Part shown: piece after piece, positions 7,017 through 15,060 of the stretch
Layout of the letters: each line of letters opens with the position of its first letter
Position numbering within the stretch: the stretch's first letter is position 1
From: SYIM01 sp964581825
GTDB lineage: Bacteria > Pseudomonadota > Gammaproteobacteria > Burkholderiales > Burkholderiaceae_E
Length of the DNA stretch: 27,835 nucleotides
NCBI GenBank assembly: GCA_964581825.1
Contig: CAZORB010000044.1
Coordinates: 1-27,835, forward strand
Direction of reading: 5' to 3'
Notes under the pieces: model-generated
Database searches by the model: none
Told to the model about the DNA's origin: nothing
The model's input: the letters and a program-made list of their open reading frames with translations, nothing else
Made by a program: the position numbers and the translations under genes

Positions 7017-8438
7017 TCAGAAGAACCCGACGCCGACCTGGAAAAGCTTCTCAACCCGCGGCAGCAGGCGCTTGTTGCTTACGAAGACGATGAGATGGTC
7101 TTCGGGCTGGATCACTGTGTCGTGATGACCCATGATGACCTCATAGCCGCCCGCATCGTCGGGCGCGAGCGGATCCGCCGGCGCAACCGCCCGCACAATC
7201 GCGCCGATGGTTGCGCCCTGGGGGAGGTCGATCTGCTCGATCCGACGACCCACCACCCGGGACGACTTGGCATCGCCATGCGCGATTGCCTCCAGCGCTT
7301 CGGCTGCGCCGCGGCGAAGCGAGTGCACCGCCACCACATCGCCGCGACGCACGTGCTTGAGCAAATCGCCGATGGTGGCCTGTGACGGCACGATTGCCAC
7401 ATCGATTCGGTTGCCCTGCACCAGATCCGCATACGCCTGCCGGTTGATCAGCGCGATCGTGCGCCGAGCCCCCATTCGTTTGGCGAGCATGCAGGACATG
7501 ATGTTGTTTTCATCGTCCGAGGTGAGCGCGGCAAAGAGGTCCATCTCATCGACGCCCTCTTCGGTGAGCAGATCCTCGTCGGTGCAGTCACCGTTCAACA
7601 CGAGCGCGCGCGCCGGATCGAGCTGCGAGGCAAGATAGTTACACCGCGTGGCGTTCGCCTCGATGAGCTTGATCTGATAGTTCGGGCCCAGCCCTCGCGC
7701 AAGCCGCAGCCCAATATTGCCACCGCCCGCGATCATCACCCTGCGCACCGGCTTATCCATTCGCCGCAGATCGGATAGCGCGGTGCGGATGTGCTCGGTG
7801 GCAGCCAGGATGAACACTTCGTCACCGGGCTGGATCAGGGTATCGCCCTCCGGGGCGATCGATCGGTCATTTCGAAAGATCGCAACGATCCGCATATCGA
7901 TCGTGGGATGCGCGGCGCGCAGATCACGAATGGGATGCGAGACCAGCGGCCCGCCCTCATAGGCGCGAACCGCAATCAGGCTCACGCGGCCGCCGGCAAA
8001 CTCGAGCACCTGCAGCGCCTCGGGAAACTCGATCAGCTTCATCACATAATCGGTCACCGTCTGCTCGGGACAGATCAGGTGATCGACCTGAAAGCCATCT
8101 GGGCCGGTGATTTCCGGGTGCTCCAGGAATTCCGGCGCGCGGATCCGGGCGATTCGAGTCGGTATGTTGAAAAGTCGTGCGGCGAGCTGACAGGCCACTA
8201 AATTGGTCTCATCGCGCGCCGTGGTGGCAATCAGCATGTCAGCGTCTTCCGCGCCGGCCTGACGGAGCACGGGCGGATGGGTGCCATTGCCGGCAAGCGT
8301 GCGCAGATCGAATCGGTCCTGGAGCGCGGCAAGCTGGGCGACATCGGTATCGACCACAGTGATGTCATTGCGCTCGGAGACGAGGTTTTCCGCGACCGAG
8401 CCACCCACCCGCCCTGCACCCAGAATGATGATCTTCAA
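7017..8438 (-). CDS. trkA: Trk system potassium transport protein TrkA
   Basis: The peripheral NAD(H)-binding gating subunit of the Trk K+ uptake system, 473 residues with two RCK modules. The first begins MKIIILGAGRVGGSVAENL (GxGxxG at 7-12); the second repeats the fold at RRVMIAGGGNIGLRLARGL (GGGNIG 238-243). Each module ends in a TrkA-C ligand domain (about 140-225 and 365-473). Length and layout match E. coli TrkA. The start codon is TTG at 8436-8438, embedded in TTGA so that it overlaps the stop of the response-regulator gene by 4 nt. This is a clear translational coupling arrangement. trkH follows immediately. Confidence 0.95.
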   Translation of the reverse strand: MKIIILGAGRVGGSVAENLVSERNDITVVDTDVAQLAALQDRFDLRTLAGNGTHPPVLRQAGAEDADMLIATTARDETNLVACQLAARLFNIPTRIARIRAPEFLEHPEITGPDGFQVDHLICPEQTVTDYVMKLIEFPEALQVLEFAGGRVSLIAVRAYEGGPLVSHPIRDLRAAHPTIDMRIVAIFRNDRSIAPEGDTLIQPGDEVFILAATEHIRTALSDLRRMDKPVRRVMIAGGGNIGLRLARGLGPNYQIKLIEANATRCNYLASQLDPARALVLNGDCTDEDLLTEEGVDEMDLFAALTSDDENNIMSCMLAKRMGARRTIALINRQAYADLVQGNRIDVAIVPSQATIGDLLKHVRRGDVVAVHSLRRGAAEALEAIAHGDAKSSRVVGRRIEQIDLPQGATIGAIVRAVAPADPLAPDDAGGYEVIMGHHDTVIQPEDHLIVFVSNKRLLPRVEKLFQVGVGFF

Positions 8439-9247
8439 TTGGATGAGTTCTTGCGCCAGGCGCCGCGGGTGAGATCAATGCCTAGCTGCTTGAGCTTGCG
8501 ATACAGGTGTGTACGCTCGAGCCCCGTGCGCTCGGCGACACGGGTCATGCTGCCCTGCTCGCGCATCAGGTGATGCTCAAAGTAGGCGCGCTCGAATGCA
8601 TCGCGCGCATCGCGCAGCGGCGCATCAAGCGGCAGCTCGCGAAGCAGCAGTCTCGCCATCGGAGAGTCGGGAACTGCGGCACCCGACACTGCGGAGGAGA
8701 CTGGCGCGCCGGGCACGCCGGGGCCCAAGTTACCTGCCACCGAGCCCGCCAGGGCCGAGCCGGACTCCTGCGCGTTCGGTGGCGCCTCGTCTGCCGCATA
8801 CGGCACACCCGGCAGGGTGACCGTGGAATGCCCATTGGACACCGCTGGCGCCGACGGCGGCGCTGCAACCACTGGCTTGGAAGATGGCCGGGTGAGGCCG
8901 GATTCAACCGCGCGCAGCAGCTTTTGCAGCGTGATGGGCTTCTCCAGGAAATCGATCGCGCCGATCCGTGCAGCTTCCGCCGCGGTGTCGATCGTGGCAT
9001 GACCCGACATCATGATGACGGGCATGGTGAGTCGGCCACCGGAGGCCCACTCCTTCAAAAGCGTGATGCCGTCGGTATCGGGCATCCAGATATCGAGGAG
9101 GACCAGATCGATGCGCTGGCGTTCGCGAACCGCTCGCGCCTCGCGGGCGCTATCGGCGAGTAGCACCGTGTGTCCTTCATCGCCCAGGATTTCGGACAGC
9201 AATTCGCGAATGCCGATTTCATCATCGACCACGAGGATCTCGGCCAT
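8435..9247 (-). CDS. NtrX-like response regulator: receiver plus Fis-type helix-turn-helix, no AAA+ domain
   Basis: A 270-residue response regulator and presumed partner of the adjacent kinase. The receiver domain (about 3-118) has the acidic pair Asp8/Asp9, phospho-acceptor Asp52 in LLDIWMPDTDG, Ser81 and Lys103 (FLEKPI). A linker of about 90 residues (119-205) is rich in Ala, Pro, Gly and Ser. The C-terminus, ARDAFERAYFEHHLMREQGS then ERTGLERTHLYRKLKQLGI, is a Fis-like DNA-binding domain including the residues that normally join it to a sigma-54 AAA+ domain. The AAA+ ATPase (GAFTGA and Walker motifs) is missing. It could therefore bind DNA but not activate sigma-54 polymerase. ATG at 9247, 13 nt after the kinase stop. 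Confidence 0.88.
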   Translation of the reverse strand: MAEILVVDDEIGIRELLSEILGDEGHTVLLADSAREARAVRERQRIDLVLLDIWMPDTDGITLLKEWASGGRLTMPVIMMSGHATIDTAAEAARIGAIDFLEKPITLQKLLRAVESGLTRPSSKPVVAAPPSAPAVSNGHSTVTLPGVPYAADEAPPNAQESGSALAGSVAGNLGPGVPGAPVSSAVSGAAVPDSPMARLLLRELPLDAPLRDARDAFERAYFEHHLMREQGSMTRVAERTGLERTHLYRKLKQLGIDLTRGAWRKNSSN

Positions 9248-9260
9248 GCGTGGAAACTCT

Positions 9261-11549
9261 CTAGGCGGGGGTGGCTGCGGTTACACGGGGATTTTCCCCG
9301 CTTTTGGCGATTTTCGTAAAGAGTAACGCGATCTGAGCGCCGCGTATTGTGCCGCTTTCGTCGACGCGGTTGCCCAGATCGATGCGGGCGCCATGTTCAT
9401 CGACGATCTTTCGAACGATTGCGAGACCCAAACCGGTGCCTCGCGGCTTGCTGGTGGCGTAGGGCTCGAAGGCCCTCGCGAGCATCGACGCGCTAAAGCC
9501 GGGCCCATTGTCGCGCACCAGCAGGCGGACCGCGGGCGCGCCATCGGCGAGCCTGACGACGCCCGTGGAAATGTCGATTCGCGGCGACTCGACCCGGTCG
9601 GTCGCTTCGATCGCATTGCCAATCAGATTCAGAATGACCTGCCGAAGCTGCACCGCGTCCCCCATGACAGTCGGGCAGTCCGGGGCGAGCTGCGCATGAA
9701 GTCGTCCGCCCGCGGAAAAAAGCGGGGCGATCTCATCGATCAGCCGATTCAGGTCAAGCGGAGCGAGCCGCGCAGCCGGCAGGCGCGCGTAATCTCGGAA
9801 TTCATTGACCAGGTGCTTGAGCGCAGCGACCTGATCGACGATCGTCTGAGAGCTTCGCGTGAGCAGTTCGGCATCTGCGCCCGACAGCTTGTCGTAGAGC
9901 CGCAGCTTCAGGCGTTCGGCCGACAGCTGAATCGGTGTCAGCGGGTTTTTGATCTCGTGCGCGAGCCGCCTTGCCACCTCGGCCCAGGCCATCGTGCGCT
10001 GCGCCGAAATCACCTCGGTGAGGTCGTCGAAAACGATCACGAAGCCCTCGCCCGGCAGCATCGAGCCGCGGGTAAGCAGCGTCTTACCCGCACCGGAGGC
10101 GGAATTAGATTCGGCAGGCGCCGGCGCTTCGCCCGTGGGCAGCACAAACTGCCGCTGCCAGCTGGCCGCGCCGCTCGCCTGCAGCTCCAGAAAAGCCTGG
10201 CGGATCTCGTCGGAGAACCGCGCGAGCGGGAGAATGGCCGACACTGGCATGCCCAGGCTCGCATCAAGCCGCTGACCGAGAATCTGTTCGGCACCGGGAT
10301 TGGCGAGCGTAATCCGCCACTGCCCGTCGAGCACCACCACGCCAGCGGTCAGGTTGGCCAGCACGCTCACCAGTCGGGCATGGGCCTGCTCGATCTCGCG
10401 CCGGTTTCGATCAACCAGGGTGCGGGCGTCTTCGAGCTGGCGCGTCATCATGTTGAAAGACTGCGTGAGCACGCCCAGCTCATCACGTCCCGAATAGGCC
10501 TTGACCGGCCGGTAATCGCCCTCGGCCACCGCGCGCGTGCCAGCGGCAAGCATCGACAGGGGGCCGGTTAGCCAGCCTGACAGCAGGAACGCGGCAGCCA
10601 CTGCCGAAAATACGGTCAGTAGAAAAATGAGCGATAAGGTCACGTTGAAGATTCGCGACAGGCTCTCGCGAGAGAGCGCAAGCTGCTGAAAATCACGCCG
10701 ACCCTGTTCCAGCGCATCGGTATGTTCGGCAAGCAGCGCCGGCACATCCTGCACCAGCTGCAGGTAAGCGCCCTCTTCAAACCGCAACCCCTCGGCATTG
10801 ACGGGAACGATCACCCGCATCAAGAGTCCGCGAAAGCTTTGGCCAGCCACTTCGCGGGTTTCAAACGCCGAATAAATCCGCGTGAGTCGCGCCTGCCTGA
10901 GCGCTGCATGCGAGGGCAGATCCGGCACCAGTGCCGACAGGCGTCCGCCCACGGTGACGATCAGGTTGCGCCCGCCGCTCACGACCAGCGCATCCTGCAG
11001 GTCGAGTTGTTCGCGAAGCCGGTTTAACTGCGCCGACCAGCCCGAGGGGGGCGTATCGCCAAGCGCAGCCGACACCGCGCGCGCTTTGTAGACCAGATCG
11101 GAAAGCTGCGCATCAAGCGTAGCCCGCCCAAGGCTCATGCCGGAGTCGAGCGCCCGCTCAACCGGGACTGCAAACCATGACTCGACCGATCGCCCGATGA
11201 AGTGCACCGACACCAGGTAAATGAGCGAGACCGGGATAACCGTCATCAGCGTAAATGACAGCGCAAGCCGCGCCATCAGCCGGGTTCCGAAGAGGCCTCG
11301 TCGATAGCGCAGAATCAGCCTGCGGACCAGCTCGGCAACCAGCAGCAGCAAGGCCAGCGCGACCACCGCCGTGGTGATCAGAAGCGCCGGATAGTGCCGC
11401 TCAAACAGCGAGGTGTTGGCACTTGCGCCGGCAAGCAACACCAGCAGCACGACCGCGAACGACACTGACGCGATCAGCGCAAAACGCAGCAGCCGACCTA
11501 TCGCCCGTTTGTCGGTGTCAGGGGTTGCGTGAAATTCGCTCGCGTCCAT
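9261..11549 (-). CDS. NtrY-like membrane sensor histidine kinase
   Basis: A 762-residue inner-membrane histidine kinase. Predicted membrane helices lie at about 21-44, 54-78, 92-116 and 302-326, with a sensor region of about 185 residues between the third and fourth. A HAMP linker follows (327-380), then a PAS domain (390-510) with a Pro/Ala/Ser-rich insertion near 470-490. The dimerisation helix carries the H-box EVARRLAHEIKNPLTP with phosphorylated His531. The ATPase domain shows the N-box ILNLIGNAIEATD, DNGPGF (680-685) and GTGLGLAIV (704-712). The architecture is that of NtrY. Its first 52 nt overlap the DUF4390 gene. The signal it senses cannot be inferred; linkage to trkAH suggests envelope or ion status. 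Confidence 0.93.
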   Translation of the reverse strand: MDASEFHATPDTDKRAIGRLLRFALIASVSFAVVLLVLLAGASANTSLFERHYPALLITTAVVALALLLLVAELVRRLILRYRRGLFGTRLMARLALSFTLMTVIPVSLIYLVSVHFIGRSVESWFAVPVERALDSGMSLGRATLDAQLSDLVYKARAVSAALGDTPPSGWSAQLNRLREQLDLQDALVVSGGRNLIVTVGGRLSALVPDLPSHAALRQARLTRIYSAFETREVAGQSFRGLLMRVIVPVNAEGLRFEEGAYLQLVQDVPALLAEHTDALEQGRRDFQQLALSRESLSRIFNVTLSLIFLLTVFSAVAAAFLLSGWLTGPLSMLAAGTRAVAEGDYRPVKAYSGRDELGVLTQSFNMMTRQLEDARTLVDRNRREIEQAHARLVSVLANLTAGVVVLDGQWRITLANPGAEQILGQRLDASLGMPVSAILPLARFSDEIRQAFLELQASGAASWQRQFVLPTGEAPAPAESNSASGAGKTLLTRGSMLPGEGFVIVFDDLTEVISAQRTMAWAEVARRLAHEIKNPLTPIQLSAERLKLRLYDKLSGADAELLTRSSQTIVDQVAALKHLVNEFRDYARLPAARLAPLDLNRLIDEIAPLFSAGGRLHAQLAPDCPTVMGDAVQLRQVILNLIGNAIEATDRVESPRIDISTGVVRLADGAPAVRLLVRDNGPGFSASMLARAFEPYATSKPRGTGLGLAIVRKIVDEHGARIDLGNRVDESGTIRGAQIALLFTKIAKSGENPRVTAATPA

Positions 11550-12070
11550 TCGACCTGGGGGTTCCAGTCGCGGTTGGTCAGCGCATCGACCTGGATAGGC
11601 CGGGGGAGCTGAGTGGGGTCCAGGCGCAGCCGCGCCTGGATCAGATAGTCGCCAGGCGCAAGCTGCTCGCCCAGATCAATTCGCCAGAAACGTACTTGCG
11701 CAACGCCAGCGAGCGCCGCCTCGAATGACTCAAACGATCGGGAAGGCCCGTCGTCGCGAACCATTCTGAACTCGCGGGTAAGCGCATGGTAGGTGAGGCG
11801 GGTGCGTTGCGCGAACTGGGCAATTCGCTGATCCCACCAGTACCAGCGCGGACGAAGTATCTCGACCTCGAGCAGAAAATGAAGTGATACGCCTTTCATG
11901 ACCGCATCTTCGAGGCGCGAGTTGCGCGGTGGTTCGAGATCGGCCGACAGCAGCCAGGCCCTACCTTCGGCGGTAGGTTCAAGACGGATCGCGCTATCGG
12001 CGCGCGCAAGGCCCACCCACAGCAGCAGCGCGGCGATGCAGGCACACCATCTTGTCACGGCAGGGGTCAC
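11498..12070 (-). CDS. DUF4390 family exported protein
   Basis: A 190-residue secreted or periplasmic protein of unknown function. The N-terminus is a signal peptide: positive Arg7, hydrophobic core CIAALLLWVGLA (about 11-22) and a likely cleavage after ALARA-type residues near 24. The mature part resembles DUF4390 (LSADLEPPRNSRLEDAVMKG, EVEILRPRWYWWDQRIAQ, RLTYHALTREFRM, QARLRLDPTQLPRPIQVDAL). In Burkholderiales this gene normally sits between rsmB and the NtrY-like kinase, as here, so it may help the kinase sense periplasmic conditions; that is inference. The start is GTG in GTGA, overlapping the rsmB stop by 4 nt. Its 3' end overlaps the kinase gene by 52 nt. Confidence 0.88.
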   Translation of the reverse strand: MTPAVTRWCACIAALLLWVGLARADSAIRLEPTAEGRAWLLSADLEPPRNSRLEDAVMKGVSLHFLLEVEILRPRWYWWDQRIAQFAQRTRLTYHALTREFRMVRDDGPSRSFESFEAALAGVAQVRFWRIDLGEQLAPGDYLIQARLRLDPTQLPRPIQVDALTNRDWNPQVEWTRANFTQPLTPTNGR

Positions 12071-13407
12071 GGGCGGCGTTTTTCGAGCAGGCAGTAGAAG
12101 AATCCGTCGTGGTCCTCGGCGGGCGCGCTCGCAGGCAGCAACTGCAAACCCGGACCCGAGTCTGTCGCTCTGCCCGGTGATTGTCGGGGGTTCGTTGCCA
12201 ACGGAATATCCTTGGCGTCGCGATGGTCGCGCAGAAAGGGTCCGATGACGCCTCGACCCTCGGCGTTGAAAACCGAGCAGGTAGCGTAAAGCAATTTACC
12301 ACCCGGCTCGAGCAACGGCCAAAGCGCATCGATGATCCGACGCTGGGTGGCGGCCAGTGTCGCGATATCACCACGGCGACGTAACCAGCGCGCATCCGGC
12401 GCGCGCCGGACGATGCCCGAAGCGGTGCAGGGCGCATCAATCAAGATTCGGTCGAAGCGTTGACCCTTCCACCACGCCGACGGGTTGGCTGCGTCACCGC
12501 ACACCAGATCAGCTGACAGCCCTAGCCGCGACAGGCCCTCGCCCACACGACGAAGCCGCTGCGGTTTCAGGTCAAGCGCGGTCAGATGGATTGACCGGAG
12601 CTCAAGCAGGTGCGCGCTTTTGCCGCCGGGGGCCGCGCACGCATCCAGTACCCGCTGGCCGTCCTGAGGATCGAGCCAGCCAGCGGCGCGCTGCGCGCCC
12701 TCATCCTGAACCGACACCAGCCCGTCAGACCACCCTGGCAGCGCATGCACCGAGCACGCCGGCTCAACGATGATGGCAGCCGGCCCCACCACCCGGGCCG
12801 CCAGACCGGCAGCGCTTAGCATGGCCAGGTAGCCGGGGAGATCGGTTCGGCGCAGATTGATTCGAAGCGTAAGCGGCGGGTAGCGATCGGCCGACTCGGC
12901 GATGGCCTCCCAGTGTGTCGGGTGATCGGCGCGCAGCTGATCGAGCCACCAACGCGGATGATTCCAGCGCGCCTCGGGTTCGCGCCGGGCCCGTTCGAGC
13001 CAGTTGGGCGCTGCACGCAGAAACGCCCGCAGCGTCGCATTGATGAAGCCAGCTGCGGCCTCGGTGCGAGGATCGGCGCGCGCCGCCCGGACCGCCTGGT
13101 CGACAATGGTGGCCGGATGGCGTTGCGGGGTGATCAGTTGCGATAACGCAAGACATTGCAGGGCCGCCACGGGCGCCGACGGTTCGCGGCTATTGAGAAG
13201 CCGCGCAAGCTCTCGGCACAGCCCCAGCTGCCGCGCGGCCGAATACGCAAGGTCGCGCACCGGGGGACCCGATGCGGGTTCAAGCTTTGCCGCGCGCTCA
13301 GCCGTCTCGAGGGCGCTGTCGAGCCGTTCGCCGGCCATCAGCGCCTCGAGCGCCTGCGCAGCGCAGCGCATCTCGTCGGCAAGCGACGACCGGGTCGCAG
13401 GAGTCAT
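12067..13407 (-). CDS. rsmB: 16S rRNA (cytosine-967-C5)-methyltransferase RsmB
   Basis: A 446-residue SAM-dependent methyltransferase that modifies C967 of 16S rRNA. An N-terminal NusB-like RNA-binding domain (about 1-140) is followed by the catalytic domain. The SAM site is VLDACAAPGGKSAHLLEL (253-270), with DLKPQRLRRV after the second strand. The two cysteines of m5C enzymes are Cys327 in DAPCTASG and Cys377, the expected nucleophile, in YATCSV. QDEGAQRAAGWL (234-245) is another family block. The C-terminus is slightly extended and ends DGFFYCLLEKRRP, as in RsmB. ATG at 13407, 8 nt after the fmt stop. It lies between fmt and DUF4390, the usual order in this lineage. Confidence 0.95.
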   Translation of the reverse strand: MTPATRSSLADEMRCAAQALEALMAGERLDSALETAERAAKLEPASGPPVRDLAYSAARQLGLCRELARLLNSREPSAPVAALQCLALSQLITPQRHPATIVDQAVRAARADPRTEAAAGFINATLRAFLRAAPNWLERARREPEARWNHPRWWLDQLRADHPTHWEAIAESADRYPPLTLRINLRRTDLPGYLAMLSAAGLAARVVGPAAIIVEPACSVHALPGWSDGLVSVQDEGAQRAAGWLDPQDGQRVLDACAAPGGKSAHLLELRSIHLTALDLKPQRLRRVGEGLSRLGLSADLVCGDAANPSAWWKGQRFDRILIDAPCTASGIVRRAPDARWLRRRGDIATLAATQRRIIDALWPLLEPGGKLLYATCSVFNAEGRGVIGPFLRDHRDAKDIPLATNPRQSPGRATDSGPGLQLLPASAPAEDHDGFFYCLLEKRRP

Positions 13408-13415
13408 TGCGGCCG

Positions 13416-14375
13416 TCAGCCTTCGGGAGGCAGGCGGAAGTGTTCGCCAGGCAGGATCGGCCGGCCGCGCAAGAACACGTCAGCCGGCTGCCGCTTGCCG
13501 CCGGGCCGCTGCAGTTCAAGCAGATCTATCGCGCCGCGGCCGCAGGCGACCCGCAGCACACCCGCAGGCGCTTCAAGGACGGTGCCAGGCGCAATCGCAG
13601 CACCCGAGTCGCGCTCAGCCACGCGAGCGCGCCACACCTTGAATACCGTTGACTCGTCAGAGCTGAGCGCCGCGGTGCACCCCGGCACCGGATCGAACGC
13701 GCGAATGCGATTGGCGAGCGCCGTGGCATCAAGCCGCCAATTCAGCACCCCATCAGCACGTTCGATTTTGTGCGCATAACAGACCCCCTGTTCGGGCTGC
13801 GGCTCGGGCATCAGTTCGCCGCGCTCGAGGCCGGCCAGCGCACGTACCGCCAGACGCGCGCCCAGCACCGCCAGTCGGTCGGCAAGCGTGCCACCGGTAT
13901 CGGTATCGGTAATTGGTACCGCCTCTCGCAAGAGCATCGGCCCGGTGTCGAGACCGGCGTCCATCTGCATGATGGTGATGCCGGTTTCGCGGTCGCCAGC
14001 CTCGATGGCACGTTGGATGGGGGCCGCGCCTCGCCAGCGCGGCAGAAGCGACGCATGAACGTTCACACAGCCATGGGGCGGTAAGTTGAGCACCACCTGC
14101 GGCAGAATCAGGCCGTAGGCCACCACCAGCATCAGGTCAGCGCGGGCCTCGTGGAGCGCTCGACGGTCGGCGTCTTCGCGCAGCCGGGCAGGCTGACCCA
14201 CCGGCAGCCCGAGCGCCAGTGCGCGTTGCTTAACCGGCGGGGCGACCAGACGCTGACCGCGGCCGGCGGGGCGATCGGGCTGGCAAAGCACCAGCGCAAC
14301 CTGATGCCCCGCCTCGATCACGGCATTAAGCACAGGTACCGCGAATTCCGGCGTACCGGCGAAGATCAGCCTCAG
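13416..14375 (-). CDS. fmt: Methionyl-tRNA formyltransferase, with an apparent CTG start
   Basis: The enzyme formylates initiator Met-tRNA using 10-formyl-tetrahydrofolate. Read from the CTG at 14373-14375 it has 319 residues and begins (M)RLIFAGTPEFAVPVLNA, the family N-terminus. Further signatures are QPDRPAGRG (32-40), VVAYGLILP, and the catalytic set NVHASLLPRWRGAAPIQ with Asn105 and His107, then MQMDAGLDTG with Asp143. No ATG, GTG or TTG lies in frame upstream before the def stop region. The first standard start is GTG at 14333, which would delete the first Rossmann strand. AGAGAGG, a strong Shine-Dalgarno, ends 5 nt before the CTG. A sequencing error changing ATG to CTG is the alternative. 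It follows def by 30 nt. Confidence 0.9.
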   Translation of the reverse strand: MRLIFAGTPEFAVPVLNAVIEAGHQVALVLCQPDRPAGRGQRLVAPPVKQRALALGLPVGQPARLREDADRRALHEARADLMLVVAYGLILPQVVLNLPPHGCVNVHASLLPRWRGAAPIQRAIEAGDRETGITIMQMDAGLDTGPMLLREAVPITDTDTGGTLADRLAVLGARLAVRALAGLERGELMPEPQPEQGVCYAHKIERADGVLNWRLDATALANRIRAFDPVPGCTAALSSDESTVFKVWRARVAERDSGAAIAPGTVLEAPAGVLRVACGRGAIDLLELQRPGGKRQPADVFLRGRPILPGEHFRLPPEG

Positions 14376-14378
14376 CGC

Positions 14379-14387
14379 AGCCTCTCT
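14379..14387 (-). promoter_or_regulatory. Shine-Dalgarno that decides the CTG start of fmt
   Basis: Read on the minus strand, this stretch contains AGAGAGG within the 30-nt def-fmt gap, ending about 5 nt before the CTG at 14375. It is a strong match to the 16S rRNA anti-Shine-Dalgarno. No comparable site precedes the GTG at 14333, so the site supports initiation at CTG. Confidence 0.6.
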
Positions 14388-14405
14388 GATTAGGGCGTGC
14401 GCGCG

Positions 14406-14912
14406 CTAGGCGGCGTCGCGCTCTTGCTTGACGAGCTTGGCACGGATACGGGTTTGCTTGAGCCGCGACAAATGCTGAACAAACACCCGGCCATTCAGAT
14501 GGTCGATTTCATGCTGCAGACAGACCGCGAGCAGGCCTTCGGCATCGAGCGTGAAAGGCTCGCCCTGCGCGTCCAGCGCACGCACCGTGATGCGGCCAGG
14601 ACGCTCAACATTTTCGAAAATTCCCGGCACCGACAGGCATCCTTCTTCATGCACGGTGAGCTCGTTGCCGGCATTGACGATTTCTGGGTTGATGAAAACC
14701 TGAAGCGCGTCGCGTTTTTCCGACAGGTCGATCACGATGATGCGCAGGTGCACATCGATTTGTGTAGCTGCCAGACCGATGCCTGGCGCCTCATACATGG
14801 TGTCGGCCATATCGCGGATGAGCTCGCGGACCGCGTCGTCGACGCGTTCAACCGGAGCGGCAACCTGTAAGAGCCGGGGGTCGGGATAACGGAGGATGGT
14901 TCTAAGTGCCAT
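14406..14912 (-). CDS. def: Peptide deformylase
   Basis: A 168-residue metalloenzyme that removes the N-terminal formyl group from nascent proteins. It undoes the modification made by the product of the next gene. All three family motifs are visible: GIGLAATQ (44-51), EGCLS with metal ligand Cys92 (90-94), and QHEIDH with His134, Glu135 and His138 (133-138). The N-terminus MALRTILRYPDPRL is typical. I chose the ATG at 14910-14912; an in-frame TTG two codons upstream is possible. No strong Shine-Dalgarno is visible. It is the first gene of the leftward run and diverges from dprA across about 148 nt, where the promoters of both presumably lie. Confidence 0.95.
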   Translation of the reverse strand: MALRTILRYPDPRLLQVAAPVERVDDAVRELIRDMADTMYEAPGIGLAATQIDVHLRIIVIDLSEKRDALQVFINPEIVNAGNELTVHEEGCLSVPGIFENVERPGRITVRALDAQGEPFTLDAEGLLAVCLQHEIDHLNGRVFVQHLSRLKQTRIRAKLVKQERDAA

Positions 14913-15060
14913 CTGCAAATGCTACCGCTGGCACCGAACGCTCGCAAGGCGACGCAGACCATCGGGCCTGGCCGAATGGCCGAGCGAGGGCTCGCCAGCG
15001 CGTCAGACACGCCGGATGCTTACGCTCAATGCCACCTCCGGCCCGCCCCTCCGGTGCAAC

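Noticed and set aside
9393..10571. Plus-strand open frame of 392 codons opposite the kinase gene.
   Set aside because: It lies within the conserved kinase domains on the other strand, and its translation is of shadow type with no family features.
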